From an uncultured Bacteriovorax sp. (GTDB taxonomy: Bacteria; Bdellovibrionota; Bacteriovoracia; Bacteriovoracales; Bacteriovoracaceae): a stretch of DNA of 16,200 nucleotides. The notes below the pieces were generated by a model. That model searched no databases. It saw only the letters and a program-made list of their open reading frames with translations, and was not told the origin of the DNA. The stretch covers positions 1 through 16,200 of the forward strand of contig CAMLRB010000066.1 of the NCBI GenBank assembly GCA_946482295.1. Reading direction: 5' to 3'. Positions 1-7,585 of the stretch are shown in pieces. Made by a program: the position numbers and the translations under genes. Numbering within the stretch: the stretch's first letter is position 1; each line of letters opens with the position of its first letter.

Positions 1-440
1 GTTCATTTGAAGTCAAAGAAGCCTCTAACGGGGATGAAGTTGTGGCCAATAGAGTGCTCATTGCTCCAGGTGGAATGCAGATGCGCATGGTTCATAAGAA
101 CAATAAAACATTCGTCGAAATTACAGATGACGAACCCGTTAATCGTTTTAAACCTTCCGTTGATTATTTGTTTCTCTCTGCTGCTAAAAATCTTTATACC
201 AATACAATTGCCGTTATCTTAACGGGGATGGGGAAAGATGGAGCTAAAGGGATGTTGGAGCTGAATAAAAAAGGTGTTTATACAGTTGCTCAAGACGAAG
301 CTTCTTCTGTGGTTTTTGGTATGCCAAAAGAAGCTATTAACATAGGGGCAGCTGATCACATTGAATCTCTCCATGATATCGCCGAACGAATCACTGTTCT
401 TACTCATCAAATTGCTCTAAAGAAAAAAGGGATCGCATGA
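1..440 (+). CDS. cheB: Chemotaxis protein-glutamate methylesterase CheB, C-terminal part (5' end outside window)
   Basis: This is the 3' end of a CheB methylesterase domain, read in frame from base 3. CheB removes methyl groups from (and deamidates) glutamates of chemoreceptors and so sets chemotactic adaptation. Family motifs seen are IAPGG, a PVNRFKPSVD segment, ILTGMGKDGAKGM and AQDEASSVVFGMPKEAI. The Asp of GMGKDG (bases 237-239) matches the catalytic Asp of the Ser-His-Asp triad; the Ser and His lie upstream of the window, as would any N-terminal receiver domain, so I cannot tell whether this is full CheB or a stand-alone methylesterase. A GTG at 42 is an internal codon, not the start, because homology-like sequence (VKEASNGD) continues upstream of it. 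The stop overlaps the next gene's start by 4 bases (ATGA), implying one operon with a response regulator. Confidence 0.93.
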   Translation, partial: SFEVKEASNGDEVVANRVLIAPGGMQMRMVHKNNKTFVEITDDEPVNRFKPSVDYLFLSAAKNLYTNTIAVILTGMGKDGAKGMLELNKKGVYTVAQDEASSVVFGMPKEAINIGAADHIESLHDIAERITVLTHQIALKKKGIA

Positions 441-817
441 AAAAGATTTTGATAGTAGACGACGAACCAATGATCAGAGAATTATTGGCCGAATACTTTC
501 GTTTAGAGCTTAAAGTTGAATCCATCACATTTGCTTGTGATGGTTTTGATGCATATGCAGAGGCGAGTTTTCAAAGATTCGATCTTATTTGTCTCGATCA
601 AATGATGCCTTTTTGTAAAGGTGACCAATTCCTCACGGCCTTAAGAAAAAAAGAAGGACCAAATAAAACAACAACTGTGGTGATGGTATCAGCTTATATA
701 CCAGATATAACTTCTGAAATTAAATCTATCGAAAATACTTACTTCCTCGAAAAACCGATCGACTACGAACGCTTAAGTCGTTATGCGAAGATTGCTTTTC
801 CTAAAAAAGTGGCATGA
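437..817 (+). CDS. Single-domain response regulator (CheY-like receiver)
   Basis: A 126-residue receiver domain with nothing attached. Landmarks are the acidic pair D8-D9 in ILIVDDEP, the phospho-acceptor D54 in ICLDQMMPF, the conserved S85 in MVSAY, and K106 followed by Pro (EKP). All residues needed for phosphorylation are present. With no output domain, it probably signals by protein binding, as CheY does at the flagellar motor, or acts as a phosphate relay or sink. It starts inside the cheB stop (ATGA overlap), and AAGGG lies just upstream of the ATG. The coupling to cheB argues for a chemotaxis role, but a partner kinase is not visible. Calling it CheY would go beyond the evidence, since the residue after the phospho-site and the alpha4-beta5 face cannot be judged by eye. 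Confidence 0.9.
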   Translation: MKKILIVDDEPMIRELLAEYFRLELKVESITFACDGFDAYAEASFQRFDLICLDQMMPFCKGDQFLTALRKKEGPNKTTTVVMVSAYIPDITSEIKSIENTYFLEKPIDYERLSRYAKIAFPKKVA

Positions 818-830
818 CGCAAAGATAAAG

Positions 831-906
831 TGGTAGGCGGTATAGGATTCGAACCTACGACCATCACGATGTCGACGTGATGCTCTACCAACTGAGCTAA
901 CCGCCT
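831..906 (-). tRNA. tRNA-Val (anticodon GAC), CCA encoded
   Basis: The minus strand folds into a full cloverleaf. The 7-bp acceptor stem is AGGCGGT with ACCGCCT, the D arm is GCTC-AGTTGGTA-GAGC, the anticodon stem is TCACG with CGTGA, the variable loop is TGGTC, and the T arm is GTAGG-TTCGAAT-CCTAT. Discriminator A and encoded CCA follow. The 7-base anticodon loop is TCGACAT, giving anticodon GAC at bases 873-871, which reads GUC and GUU valine codons. Base 33, almost always T in tRNAs, is C here (base 874). The gene lies opposite to the flanking plus-strand genes and has its own promoter; its 3' end is 13 bases from the end of the response regulator. I see no hairpin terminator after it. Confidence 0.93.
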
Positions 907-918
907 AGAAGAGTACTT

Positions 919-948
919 ATTGTAGAGTTAGGCACAAGCTTCTGTCAA
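919..948 (-). promoter_or_regulatory. Sigma70-type promoter of the tRNA-Val gene
   Basis: On the minus strand a perfect -35 TTGACA (948-943) is followed after 18 bases by a -10 TACAAT (924-919). Transcription should start about seven bases further on, just ahead of the tRNA 5' end at 906. The match to consensus fits a strongly expressed stable-RNA gene. Confidence 0.8.
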
Positions 949-985
949 TTTGAAAAGGTGGTACTTCTATCAACTTTTCTATACA

Positions 986-2644
986 ATGCTTTCCATGCAA
1001 AAAAATCGTCTCACACTCTCATTTTTCAAATTACTATTTGAACAACTTAAACTTTTTAAAACTTATTATTTTTTTGGTGTTCTCTGTCTCATTCTCACTC
1101 ACAAAATTCAAAGTGAACTGCCGTTCATGGCCCAAGGACTGGCCGATCATGTGGCCAGCGCTGGTCCTGAAGTTAAACCTCTTCATTTTTTTCTTTGTGC
1201 TTTAGGTATTATCCTTTTTCGAACGAGCTCCCGCATTCTCTTTTTCTATCCAGCTCGTTTATTGCAAAAATACCTTCGTTGGGAATTGCTCAAACAACTT
1301 GAATCCAACACCCCTCAGCGTTTTCGTCATCTAAACGCTGGCCAGCTTTATCAGTATCTCTCGGGTGATATTGATCAAATTCGCGCGCTCATCGGCTTCG
1401 TTGGTCTTCAGGGCGGAAATTTCATCATTGCTATGTTCGTCTTAATTCCACGTCTGGTTTCATTCAATGCGAGATTGTTGATCGCCCTAATACCCATGTT
1501 GCTTTCATTTGTGATTTTTACTTATGTGGTGAATAAAAATAAAAAATACTTTAAGCTCACTCAAGATATGCAGGGGGAAGTACAGAACCACATTATGGAA
1601 AGTTATGTGGGAAAACGAACGATTAAAAATTTCCACGCTGAAGATTCATTCAATCGCTTGTTTGCGGAACTTTCTTTAAAAGAGCTCTATTATTTTTATC
1701 GCTCGAGTCTCGGACTTTCCATAACTTTGCCACTCATTACATTGGGAGTGGGTCTTTCCATGCTCTGGGGAGCTACGATAATTCGTGAAGAGCACTTAGG
1801 GGCATCGACGCTCATCCTTTTTTCTGGATTTATTTTCCTCTTCATGGAGCCTATGAGTTATCTCTCGTGGATTGGGGTAGTCGTTTCGAGATCATCAGCT
1901 TCTTGGACGCGTTTAAAAGATCTCAATACGACCCTTACGACAGCAATTGAGAATGAACAAAAACTCTCTTCATTAAATGCTCACCAGACTGGACAAACTT
2001 ATCATCTTCCTTATTGGGAAAAAGATTTATCTTTTACTGTCCGTAAAGGTGAGTGGAATGTCATCGTTGCCAAAACAGGTCACGGTAAAAGTGAAATACT
2101 TTTAAAGCTTGCGGAAATTCTTCGTCTTAAAGGGATGAATATTTCTCTTGTTGCTCAAGATCCATACATTTATAACGATTCAATTGAGCGAAATATCTTT
2201 CTAGGAAAACAGGCCACTCTAGATGAAATAGATCAGGCCAAAAAACTTCTAAAAATTTTGGGACTTGACTATCTTGAACCACGTCTGGAAGTTCTGCTTA
2301 CAATGGAAGTGGGGGAAAATGGTAAACGTTTATCCGGTGGACAATCTAAACGTTTAGCCTTGATTCGCAGTTTAATGAGTGGAGCTCCCATTCTTATCTG
2401 GGATGATCCATTTTCATCAGTTGATCTCATTCTTGAAAAAGAAATTATTACAGAACTTCGCTCTCAAGGAATTCTTAAAAACAAAACGATCATCCTTACG
2501 AGCCATCGTTTATCTACCGTAAAAAATTCTGACTACGTTCTTTATATAGATAAAGAACAAGGGATTGTAGAGGAAGGCGAAACGTCGAAACTTTTAACAG
2601 CAAAAAGCAAAACATATGAATATTTCCAACAACAAATGGTTTAA
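986..2644 (+). CDS. ABC exporter half-transporter with degenerate catalytic site
   Basis: An exporter-type half ABC transporter of 552 residues. The N-terminal half holds about six membrane segments; the C-terminal half is the ATPase. ATPase motifs are Walker A AKTGHGKS (residues 362-369, Ala in place of the usual first Gly), Q-loop AQDPYIYNDS (Q391), a canonical LSGGQ (449-453), Walker B ILIWDDP (D473-D474) and H-loop SHR (H507). Asp replaces the catalytic Glu after Walker B, as in the degenerate half of heterodimeric exporters. Walker A to Q-loop is only about 22 residues, roughly half the usual spacing. The ATG at 986 is preferred over an upstream TTG at 950, which would extend into the tRNA promoter; a second ATG at 995 is possible, and none has a clear ribosome site. 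It overlaps the next ABC gene by 29 bases and is surely its partner. Substrate unknown. Confidence 0.88.
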   Translation: MLSMQKNRLTLSFFKLLFEQLKLFKTYYFFGVLCLILTHKIQSELPFMAQGLADHVASAGPEVKPLHFFLCALGIILFRTSSRILFFYPARLLQKYLRWELLKQLESNTPQRFRHLNAGQLYQYLSGDIDQIRALIGFVGLQGGNFIIAMFVLIPRLVSFNARLLIALIPMLLSFVIFTYVVNKNKKYFKLTQDMQGEVQNHIMESYVGKRTIKNFHAEDSFNRLFAELSLKELYYFYRSSLGLSITLPLITLGVGLSMLWGATIIREEHLGASTLILFSGFIFLFMEPMSYLSWIGVVVSRSSASWTRLKDLNTTLTTAIENEQKLSSLNAHQTGQTYHLPYWEKDLSFTVRKGEWNVIVAKTGHGKSEILLKLAEILRLKGMNISLVAQDPYIYNDSIERNIFLGKQATLDEIDQAKKLLKILGLDYLEPRLEVLLTMEVGENGKRLSGGQSKRLALIRSLMSGAPILIWDDPFSSVDLILEKEIITELRSQGILKNKTIILTSHRLSTVKNSDYVLYIDKEQGIVEEGETSKLLTAKSKTYEYFQQQMV

Positions 2645-4388
2645 ATTTTTCGTTTTTAAAGGCTCACGGTTAATTCTGACTGTTGTAGTTCTCTGTTTAG
2701 TGGTCTCGGCCATTTTAGGAACGATAACACCTAAACTCGTGACTGATTTAGCAGCATCATATTCTGATGAAATAAAATTTGAAGCAGCAATCTTTGCACT
2801 TCTTTTTAATTTTGTAGGAGTCTATCTCAATCGAGTTATCTATCAACTTGCTGTGAATAAATATGTTCGAATGCTTATCCAATACGCACGCACAGAAACT
2901 TATGGTCGTTGGCTTTCTTCACATGAACTTGACAGTGACAAGTATCCGCAAGGTGAAGTTCTTTCACGAATCATGTCTGATACTGAAGCTATTCGCGACC
3001 TCATTGCTTCAGGATCATTTGCTATCTTTATTGATTTGAGTTTTGTTGTTTCATGTCTAATTGGTTTTATTTCGCTTCAAAAATTCACTGGTTTTTTTAT
3101 TGCAGGGACTGAGGTTATTGCGACTGTTCTTCTCATTTGGGGAAGTCAGCTTATGCGTGATCAATTTATGAAACTTCGCAATTCTCAGGCAAAAGTAAAT
3201 CGTGTGACCGCCAATGTACTTGGTGGATTCCATCAAATGTATTACACACGTCATGATCAATATGCATCTACTAAGTCGGCCGAAGCTTTTGATGATTTTC
3301 TTGAGAAACAAAATCAAGTCAACACGATGGATGCCGCTTATTATGCTCTTGCTGAATCTCTATATCCCATTCTATTAGCACTCGTTATTTTCATCTTTCC
3401 TTACTCCGGCCTCACTGAGGCGGCGCTAATTTTTGCCATTGTCGATCTCATTCAAAGATCGATAAATCCCATTAAAGAAATTTCAGGTAAAATTGCTAAC
3501 ATTCAACGTGCGGCCACAGGGATTGATCGAATCCAGCATTTTTTAAATGACATTCCGGTTAAAGTCGATAGTCGACAAATGGATGTATTAGAAGGTGTCA
3601 CGCGTACTCAATTAGTAAGTTTTAATGTGGATCTTCCTCATTTTACTTATCCAAAAAGAAAGGGCCAAACGGATGAAGAGAAAAGTCCATTTGCTCTTCA
3701 TGATATCAAGTTTAAGGGGGCACCAGGCGAACTCATTGGGATCGTCGGTCTGTCGGGGTCTGGTAAATCAACGTTGTTAAACATACTTGCAGGGAACATT
3801 CTTGCTCCCAAGGCAAACGTTGAATTGATTATGAAAAAAGCAAACGAAACGTACGCGCTACATATCCAAGATATGGATGAATATCGCAGAGAAATTAGTA
3901 TTGTTTCGCAAGAATCCCATCTGTTTTCTGAGTCATTGCTTTTCAACATAACTTTAAAGCGTGATTGTTCAGAAGAGGAAATTGCTCATTTCGAAGCCGC
4001 GTGGAGGGATCTTGAAGAATCGATTCCCTATTTGAAGACACTTAATCTTAAAACACATGAAAAAATTCATCCCACTATGTTGTCACTGGGGCAACGACAA
4101 TTGCTTGCAGGAGTTCGGGCCTGTTATTTAAAAAAGAACGTCGTTTTCTTTGATGAAATTTCTTCGGCCCTTGATTCAGAGCTCGAGCTTGCTCTAAGAG
4201 AATGTATTCTTCTCATACAGGAAGTCTCTTTAACAATTATTGTCGCTCATAGAGTTGAGACCATTGTGAATGCCCACAAAATTTTAGTCATGGAGAATGG
4301 CCGACTCCTACACTCAGGCAAACACCAAGAGTTGTTAAAAGAATCGACTGTCTACCAAGAATTCATTCGTCAACTATCGCATTCTTGA
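2616..4388 (+). CDS. ABC exporter half-transporter, catalytic partner
   Basis: A 590-residue half ABC exporter: about six membrane segments in the first 300 residues, then an ATPase domain. Motifs are Walker A GLSGSGKS (378-385), Q-loop VSQESHLF, a signature reading LSLGQ (489-493), Walker B VVFFDE with intact catalytic Glu (D513-E514) and H-loop AHR (H545). In a dimer with the preceding protein, this protein's Walker A/B would face that one's canonical LSGGQ to make a working site. The other site would combine DD Walker B with LSLGQ and be weak. That is the layout of asymmetric heterodimeric exporters such as TM287/288. It starts 29 bases inside the upstream gene without an obvious ribosome site, so translational coupling is likely. 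Cargo could be a lipid, peptide or drug; nothing in the sequence decides it. Confidence 0.88.
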   Translation: MNISNNKWFKFFVFKGSRLILTVVVLCLVVSAILGTITPKLVTDLAASYSDEIKFEAAIFALLFNFVGVYLNRVIYQLAVNKYVRMLIQYARTETYGRWLSSHELDSDKYPQGEVLSRIMSDTEAIRDLIASGSFAIFIDLSFVVSCLIGFISLQKFTGFFIAGTEVIATVLLIWGSQLMRDQFMKLRNSQAKVNRVTANVLGGFHQMYYTRHDQYASTKSAEAFDDFLEKQNQVNTMDAAYYALAESLYPILLALVIFIFPYSGLTEAALIFAIVDLIQRSINPIKEISGKIANIQRAATGIDRIQHFLNDIPVKVDSRQMDVLEGVTRTQLVSFNVDLPHFTYPKRKGQTDEEKSPFALHDIKFKGAPGELIGIVGLSGSGKSTLLNILAGNILAPKANVELIMKKANETYALHIQDMDEYRREISIVSQESHLFSESLLFNITLKRDCSEEEIAHFEAAWRDLEESIPYLKTLNLKTHEKIHPTMLSLGQRQLLAGVRACYLKKNVVFFDEISSALDSELELALRECILLIQEVSLTIIVAHRVETIVNAHKILVMENGRLLHSGKHQELLKESTVYQEFIRQLSHS

Positions 4389-4432
4389 ATTTTTTTAGAT
4401 ATTCTAATGCCAATAAAAATCTAGAGGTGCTT

Positions 4433-5488
4433 ATGAAAAAATTCTTTTCGCTTAAGAGTTACTCATTTACTGCGTTGATGACTGTATTGGTCCTCATTGC
4501 TTGTCAAAAAACAGTAGAGTCAAAACCAAATTACATTTTCAAATCGGCCCCAAGCCAAGATGTAGTTGCATCTATAAACGGTGAACCCATTTTAGAAAAA
4601 GACTTTCGAAAGGGAATGGAAGGCGAGATCTATGAAGCTGAAATGAAGGTTTATGAGATTAAGTTTAATCGTCTTCAAAGCATGATTATGGATAAACTTA
4701 TGGCCCAGGATCCAAACAAAAAGGATCTTACAAACGAACAATTTATCGATCAATACATCGCTAAAGGTGTAAAAGTTTCAGATGCAGATGTTGATAAGTT
4801 TATTAAAGACCGTCAAATTCCCAAAGAACAAGTAAATCCAGAAATCAAAGGCCGTATTGTAGATTACCTCACAATGGAAGCTAAGAAAAAAGCAATGGAT
4901 AAGTGGATTGCTGAGAAAACAAAAAAATCACCTGTTGAAGTTTATATCACTAAACCTCAACTTCCAGTTTTCGACGTTAAAGTAGGGGATGCACCTTTCA
5001 AGGGTGGAGCTGATGCAAAAGTAACGATTGTGGAATTCTCTGATTTTCAATGCCCATTCTGTTCTAAAGGAGCTCAGATCGTTAGTGAGATCGAAAAGAA
5101 ATACGGAAAAAAAGTAAAAATAGCTTTCAAAAACTACCCATTACCGTTCCACGCTCAGGCTAGGCCAGCGGCCAATGCAGCTTTTTGTGCTTTCGAGCAA
5201 GACGCAAAAAGTTTTTGGAAAATGCACGACGCCCTTTTTGCTGACCAGACAAAACTTGACCCAGAAAACTTAAAGGCCACAGCTAAAAAACTAGGCCTGA
5301 AGGCAGAAGCCTTCAATGCTTGCGTGGATGGGAACAAGCATATGTCCAAAGTTGAAGCAGATATGGCAGAGGGGACGGCCCTTGGACTTAAGTCAACTCC
5401 TACATTTTATGTGAATGGAAAACTTGTTATGGGTGCTCAACCAATAGAAGTTTTCTCTGAAATCATCGACGAAGAACTTGCTAAGTAA
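4433..5488 (+). CDS. Lipoprotein with SurA-like N-terminal region and DsbA-like thioredoxin domain
   Basis: A 351-residue predicted lipoprotein. The signal peptide ends in the lipobox LIAC, giving lipidated C24, followed by Gln, so outer-membrane retention is plausible by the E. coli rule. Residues about 45-170 begin VASINGEPI and are helical and charged, as in SurA-type periplasmic chaperone/peptidyl-prolyl isomerase N-termini. Residues about 185-350 are a DsbA/DsbG-like thioredoxin fold (Thioredoxin_4 type): active site CPFC (C207, C210) in EFSDFQCPFC, and cis-proline P323 in STPTFYVNG. Probable role: thiol-disulfide exchange on envelope proteins, with the N-terminal part binding clients or dimerising. 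The start at 4433 is chosen because AGAGG lies just upstream and the signal peptide begins there; a TTG at 4385 would add a tail that spoils it. It follows the ABC pair by 44 bases and may share their transcript. Whether it acts as oxidase, isomerase or reductase cannot be read from sequence. Confidence 0.85.
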   Translation: MKKFFSLKSYSFTALMTVLVLIACQKTVESKPNYIFKSAPSQDVVASINGEPILEKDFRKGMEGEIYEAEMKVYEIKFNRLQSMIMDKLMAQDPNKKDLTNEQFIDQYIAKGVKVSDADVDKFIKDRQIPKEQVNPEIKGRIVDYLTMEAKKKAMDKWIAEKTKKSPVEVYITKPQLPVFDVKVGDAPFKGGADAKVTIVEFSDFQCPFCSKGAQIVSEIEKKYGKKVKIAFKNYPLPFHAQARPAANAAFCAFEQDAKSFWKMHDALFADQTKLDPENLKATAKKLGLKAEAFNACVDGNKHMSKVEADMAEGTALGLKSTPTFYVNGKLVMGAQPIEVFSEIIDEELAK

Positions 5489-5505
5489 CTAATTCCGATC
5501 ATTTT

Positions 5506-5534
5506 AGGGGGGCATAGGAAACTAATGCCCTCCT
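5506..5534 (+). terminator. Hairpin after the thioredoxin lipoprotein gene (possible terminator)
   Basis: A 10-bp stem, AGGGGGGCAT pairing with ATGCCCTCCT through one G-T wobble, around a 9-base loop, 18 bases after the stop codon. It is GC-rich and well placed to end the upstream transcript, but no T-run follows on the plus strand, so intrinsic termination is uncertain. It may instead protect the mRNA 3' end. Confidence 0.4.
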
Positions 5535-5535
5535 C

Positions 5536-5565
5536 TGTCAAAGAACTCCCGCCTCACACTATAAT
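5536..5565 (+). promoter_or_regulatory. Probable promoter for the coiled-coil gene
   Basis: A perfect -10 hexamer TATAAT lies at 5560-5565. The best -35 is TGTCAA (5536-5541), 18 bases upstream and a poor match to TTGACA. Transcription would start near 5572, about 40 bases before the start codon at 5611. The site lies directly after the hairpin that closes the upstream gene. Confidence 0.5.
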
Positions 5566-5610
5566 AGACAATAAGGCCTTTAATATCGTCACGAAGGCAT
5601 GAGGCAAATA

Positions 5611-7533
5611 ATGGACGTTAGAGACTATTCACAGAAAGTAGATCAAGCAAGAGACCGTTATCGGGAAGCTCAAGAAGACCTGCGCGCTTCTTATGAAAAA
5701 AACCTCGATGACATGAAGGAAACATTTGATACTCGCTCTGAGAAACAGGCCCGTAATTTTAACGAACATAAACTTAAACTTGAAGAACAAAATCTAGTTA
5801 ACAACGATCTCTATAGTCAGAAAACAAAAGAAGCGATCACTAAAAAACAAAATGAATTTAAAGAGCGCTTGAAAGACAATACAGTTAAATTTGAACAAGA
5901 AAGAAACAATACTAAATTAGATTTTAAAGACAAACTTTCAAATCTAAGCGAATCTTACAAAAAAAGTACTGAAGAAAATAATCGCTTTAACGATCAAACA
6001 AAAAAAATCATGGGCGAGCGGTATAAAGCTGCCAATGAACGCTATAAAAACGAATTCAATGAACAAATTTCAAACCTCGAGGAAAAGTCGAAGAGACTAG
6101 ACACTCAAGGTAAAGACAAAGATCGTGAAGAACGTGTTGCGCTTGCAAAAGACTATGGTGATAAGCTTGAAAACGTTCGTTTGAGCAATAATGAACAAAA
6201 GTTCAAAGAAGTCTCTAGGCTAAGAGGCGACATTGAAAATTTAAGAACGACTTTCGACCGTGAAAGAGACATGCAGACTGATCGTCAGGAAGAACGAATC
6301 GCTGAAATGTTAAAGAACAAAACAAAAGAAAGTGAAGACGCTCATCATAATTTTTCTAATCTTCAAGATGATATTCGCCAGAAAAACATTGCGACTCAAG
6401 AAAGAGAAGCTCTGAAACATAAGCAAGAATCTAAACAACTTGAAGAAAAATTTAATGAAGATCTTCGTAATATTCAACGTGTCCATACTCAAAAAGTAAA
6501 AGGCGGAACTCAGGCAGACACGCTCTCGGATGAGTTACGCCAGACGAAAACATCTTACGAAAATCGCCTGGATACATCCAGAAAAGAACTCGCTCACACT
6601 CGACTAGCTAATTCTGAAAAAGAAAATCTCATCGATAAGAACTATCGTGAAAAATTAAAAGATATGAAAGCTGATCATGTCGAAAAACTTGAAAAGAAAG
6701 AACAAGTGGCTACAGATACTTTGAAAAAAACGGTTTACGAATTGAGAGATAAAAACAACTCAATAGTTGATCGCTACAAAGGGGAGATCGCGAGTACTCG
6801 TACACAGGCAGACAGCAAATTTGCGGCATTAGATGAAAAAAACTCTGCCCGTTTTAAAGAACAGCGTGTTGAATTCGGAAAAGTCGTCAACACGATGAAC
6901 GAAAAAAATATGAATACTATTTCATCATTGAAAGAAGATTATTCAAAAGATAAATCAGAATCGATTGAACGCTCTAAAAAAGAATTTAACGACGAAAAAG
7001 TAAGCTTAAAAACAGAATTTAATCGTCAAATGGGTGTTAAAGAATCTCTTTATGAAAACCGTTTGATGGAGATGGAAAAAAAGACAAATAAAATTATTGA
7101 GAATTACGAGAATCGCATATCGCAAATTGTCCGTAAGGCGGATAAAGAAGTAGAAAAAATCAAGCTAACGGAAGAAGAAAGAAAAGTAAAAGAAGCTCAG
7201 GCGCAAAAAATAGCTTCCGATAGAATGGATAAAGCACATAGAACTGAATTACTACAGTTAAGAGATAAGTACGAAAATATGGTTGCCCGCGATCGTATGC
7301 AAAACGAGAAACTTGTGAATAATATCGTACAGAAGTACGAAGATCAGTTAGAGCGTGAGCGTACTGAAAGTCAAAAAGTTATGTCTATTCGATTGAGTGA
7401 AGCCCAGGCCCAATTAGAACGCTTCTACAACAGCTCTGAAATCGAAAAAGAAAATATCCGAGCACAATCAGATGCCAGAATTGAAAATATGAAACTTGCA
7501 ATGATGGCACAAGAACGTTCTAAAAAAGCCTAA
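5611..7533 (+). CDS. Long proline-free coiled-coil protein of unknown function
   Basis: I do not recognise this 640-residue protein. It is built almost wholly of Lys, Glu, Asp, Arg, Asn and Gln with regularly placed Leu, Ile, Met, Tyr and Phe. It contains no Pro, Cys or Trp, so one uninterrupted helix or coiled coil is expected; as a single straight helix it would span roughly 95 nm. There is no signal peptide, membrane segment or catalytic motif, so it should be cytoplasmic. A recurrent tyrosine motif (YENRL, YENRI, YENMV, YEDQL, YEKNL) recurs at Tyr 28, 316, 481, 499, 554 and 576. The start at 5611 is preferred over ATG 5599 because GAGG at 5601-5604 is correctly spaced for it. It has its own promoter-like site, with pyruvate kinase 52 bases downstream. 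A cytoskeletal, scaffold or filament role is possible but unproven; resemblance to myosin-tail or SMC proteins would be compositional only. Confidence 0.8.
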   Translation: MDVRDYSQKVDQARDRYREAQEDLRASYEKNLDDMKETFDTRSEKQARNFNEHKLKLEEQNLVNNDLYSQKTKEAITKKQNEFKERLKDNTVKFEQERNNTKLDFKDKLSNLSESYKKSTEENNRFNDQTKKIMGERYKAANERYKNEFNEQISNLEEKSKRLDTQGKDKDREERVALAKDYGDKLENVRLSNNEQKFKEVSRLRGDIENLRTTFDRERDMQTDRQEERIAEMLKNKTKESEDAHHNFSNLQDDIRQKNIATQEREALKHKQESKQLEEKFNEDLRNIQRVHTQKVKGGTQADTLSDELRQTKTSYENRLDTSRKELAHTRLANSEKENLIDKNYREKLKDMKADHVEKLEKKEQVATDTLKKTVYELRDKNNSIVDRYKGEIASTRTQADSKFAALDEKNSARFKEQRVEFGKVVNTMNEKNMNTISSLKEDYSKDKSESIERSKKEFNDEKVSLKTEFNRQMGVKESLYENRLMEMEKKTNKIIENYENRISQIVRKADKEVEKIKLTEEERKVKEAQAQKIASDRMDKAHRTELLQLRDKYENMVARDRMQNEKLVNNIVQKYEDQLERERTESQKVMSIRLSEAQAQLERFYNSSEIEKENIRAQSDARIENMKLAMMAQERSKKA

Positions 7534-7539
7534 ATAGTG

Positions 7540-7566
7540 TTAACCTGATTAGAGACACATTATAGT
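7540..7566 (+). promoter_or_regulatory. Weak promoter candidate upstream of pyruvate kinase
   Basis: The 52-base gap before the pyruvate kinase gene contains TTAACC (7540-7545) and TATAGT (7561-7566), separated by 15 bases, which is short. The -10 is a fair match, the -35 is poor. Readthrough from the coiled-coil gene is an alternative, as no terminator hairpin is visible between them. Confidence 0.3.
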
Positions 7567-7585
7567 GGACTAACCTAGGAAGACT

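Noticed and set aside
950..985. TTG start at 950 extending the first ABC protein by 12 residues
   Set aside because: The codon is rare and lies at the far end of the tRNA promoter; no ribosome site precedes it. The ATG at 986 is preferred.
2616..2644. Overlap of the ABC genes as a frameshift splitting one protein
   Set aside because: Each protein is a complete half-transporter with its own membrane part and ATPase motifs, so the 29-base overlap is ordinary coupling.
4385..4432. TTG start at 4385 adding 16 residues to the thioredoxin lipoprotein
   Set aside because: It would place 16 residues before a normal lipoprotein signal peptide. The ATG at 4433 has AGAGG just upstream.
5599..7533. Long coiled-coil protein as SMC or myosin-like ATPase
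   Set aside because: There is no Walker A, Walker B or hinge; similarity would come only from composition.
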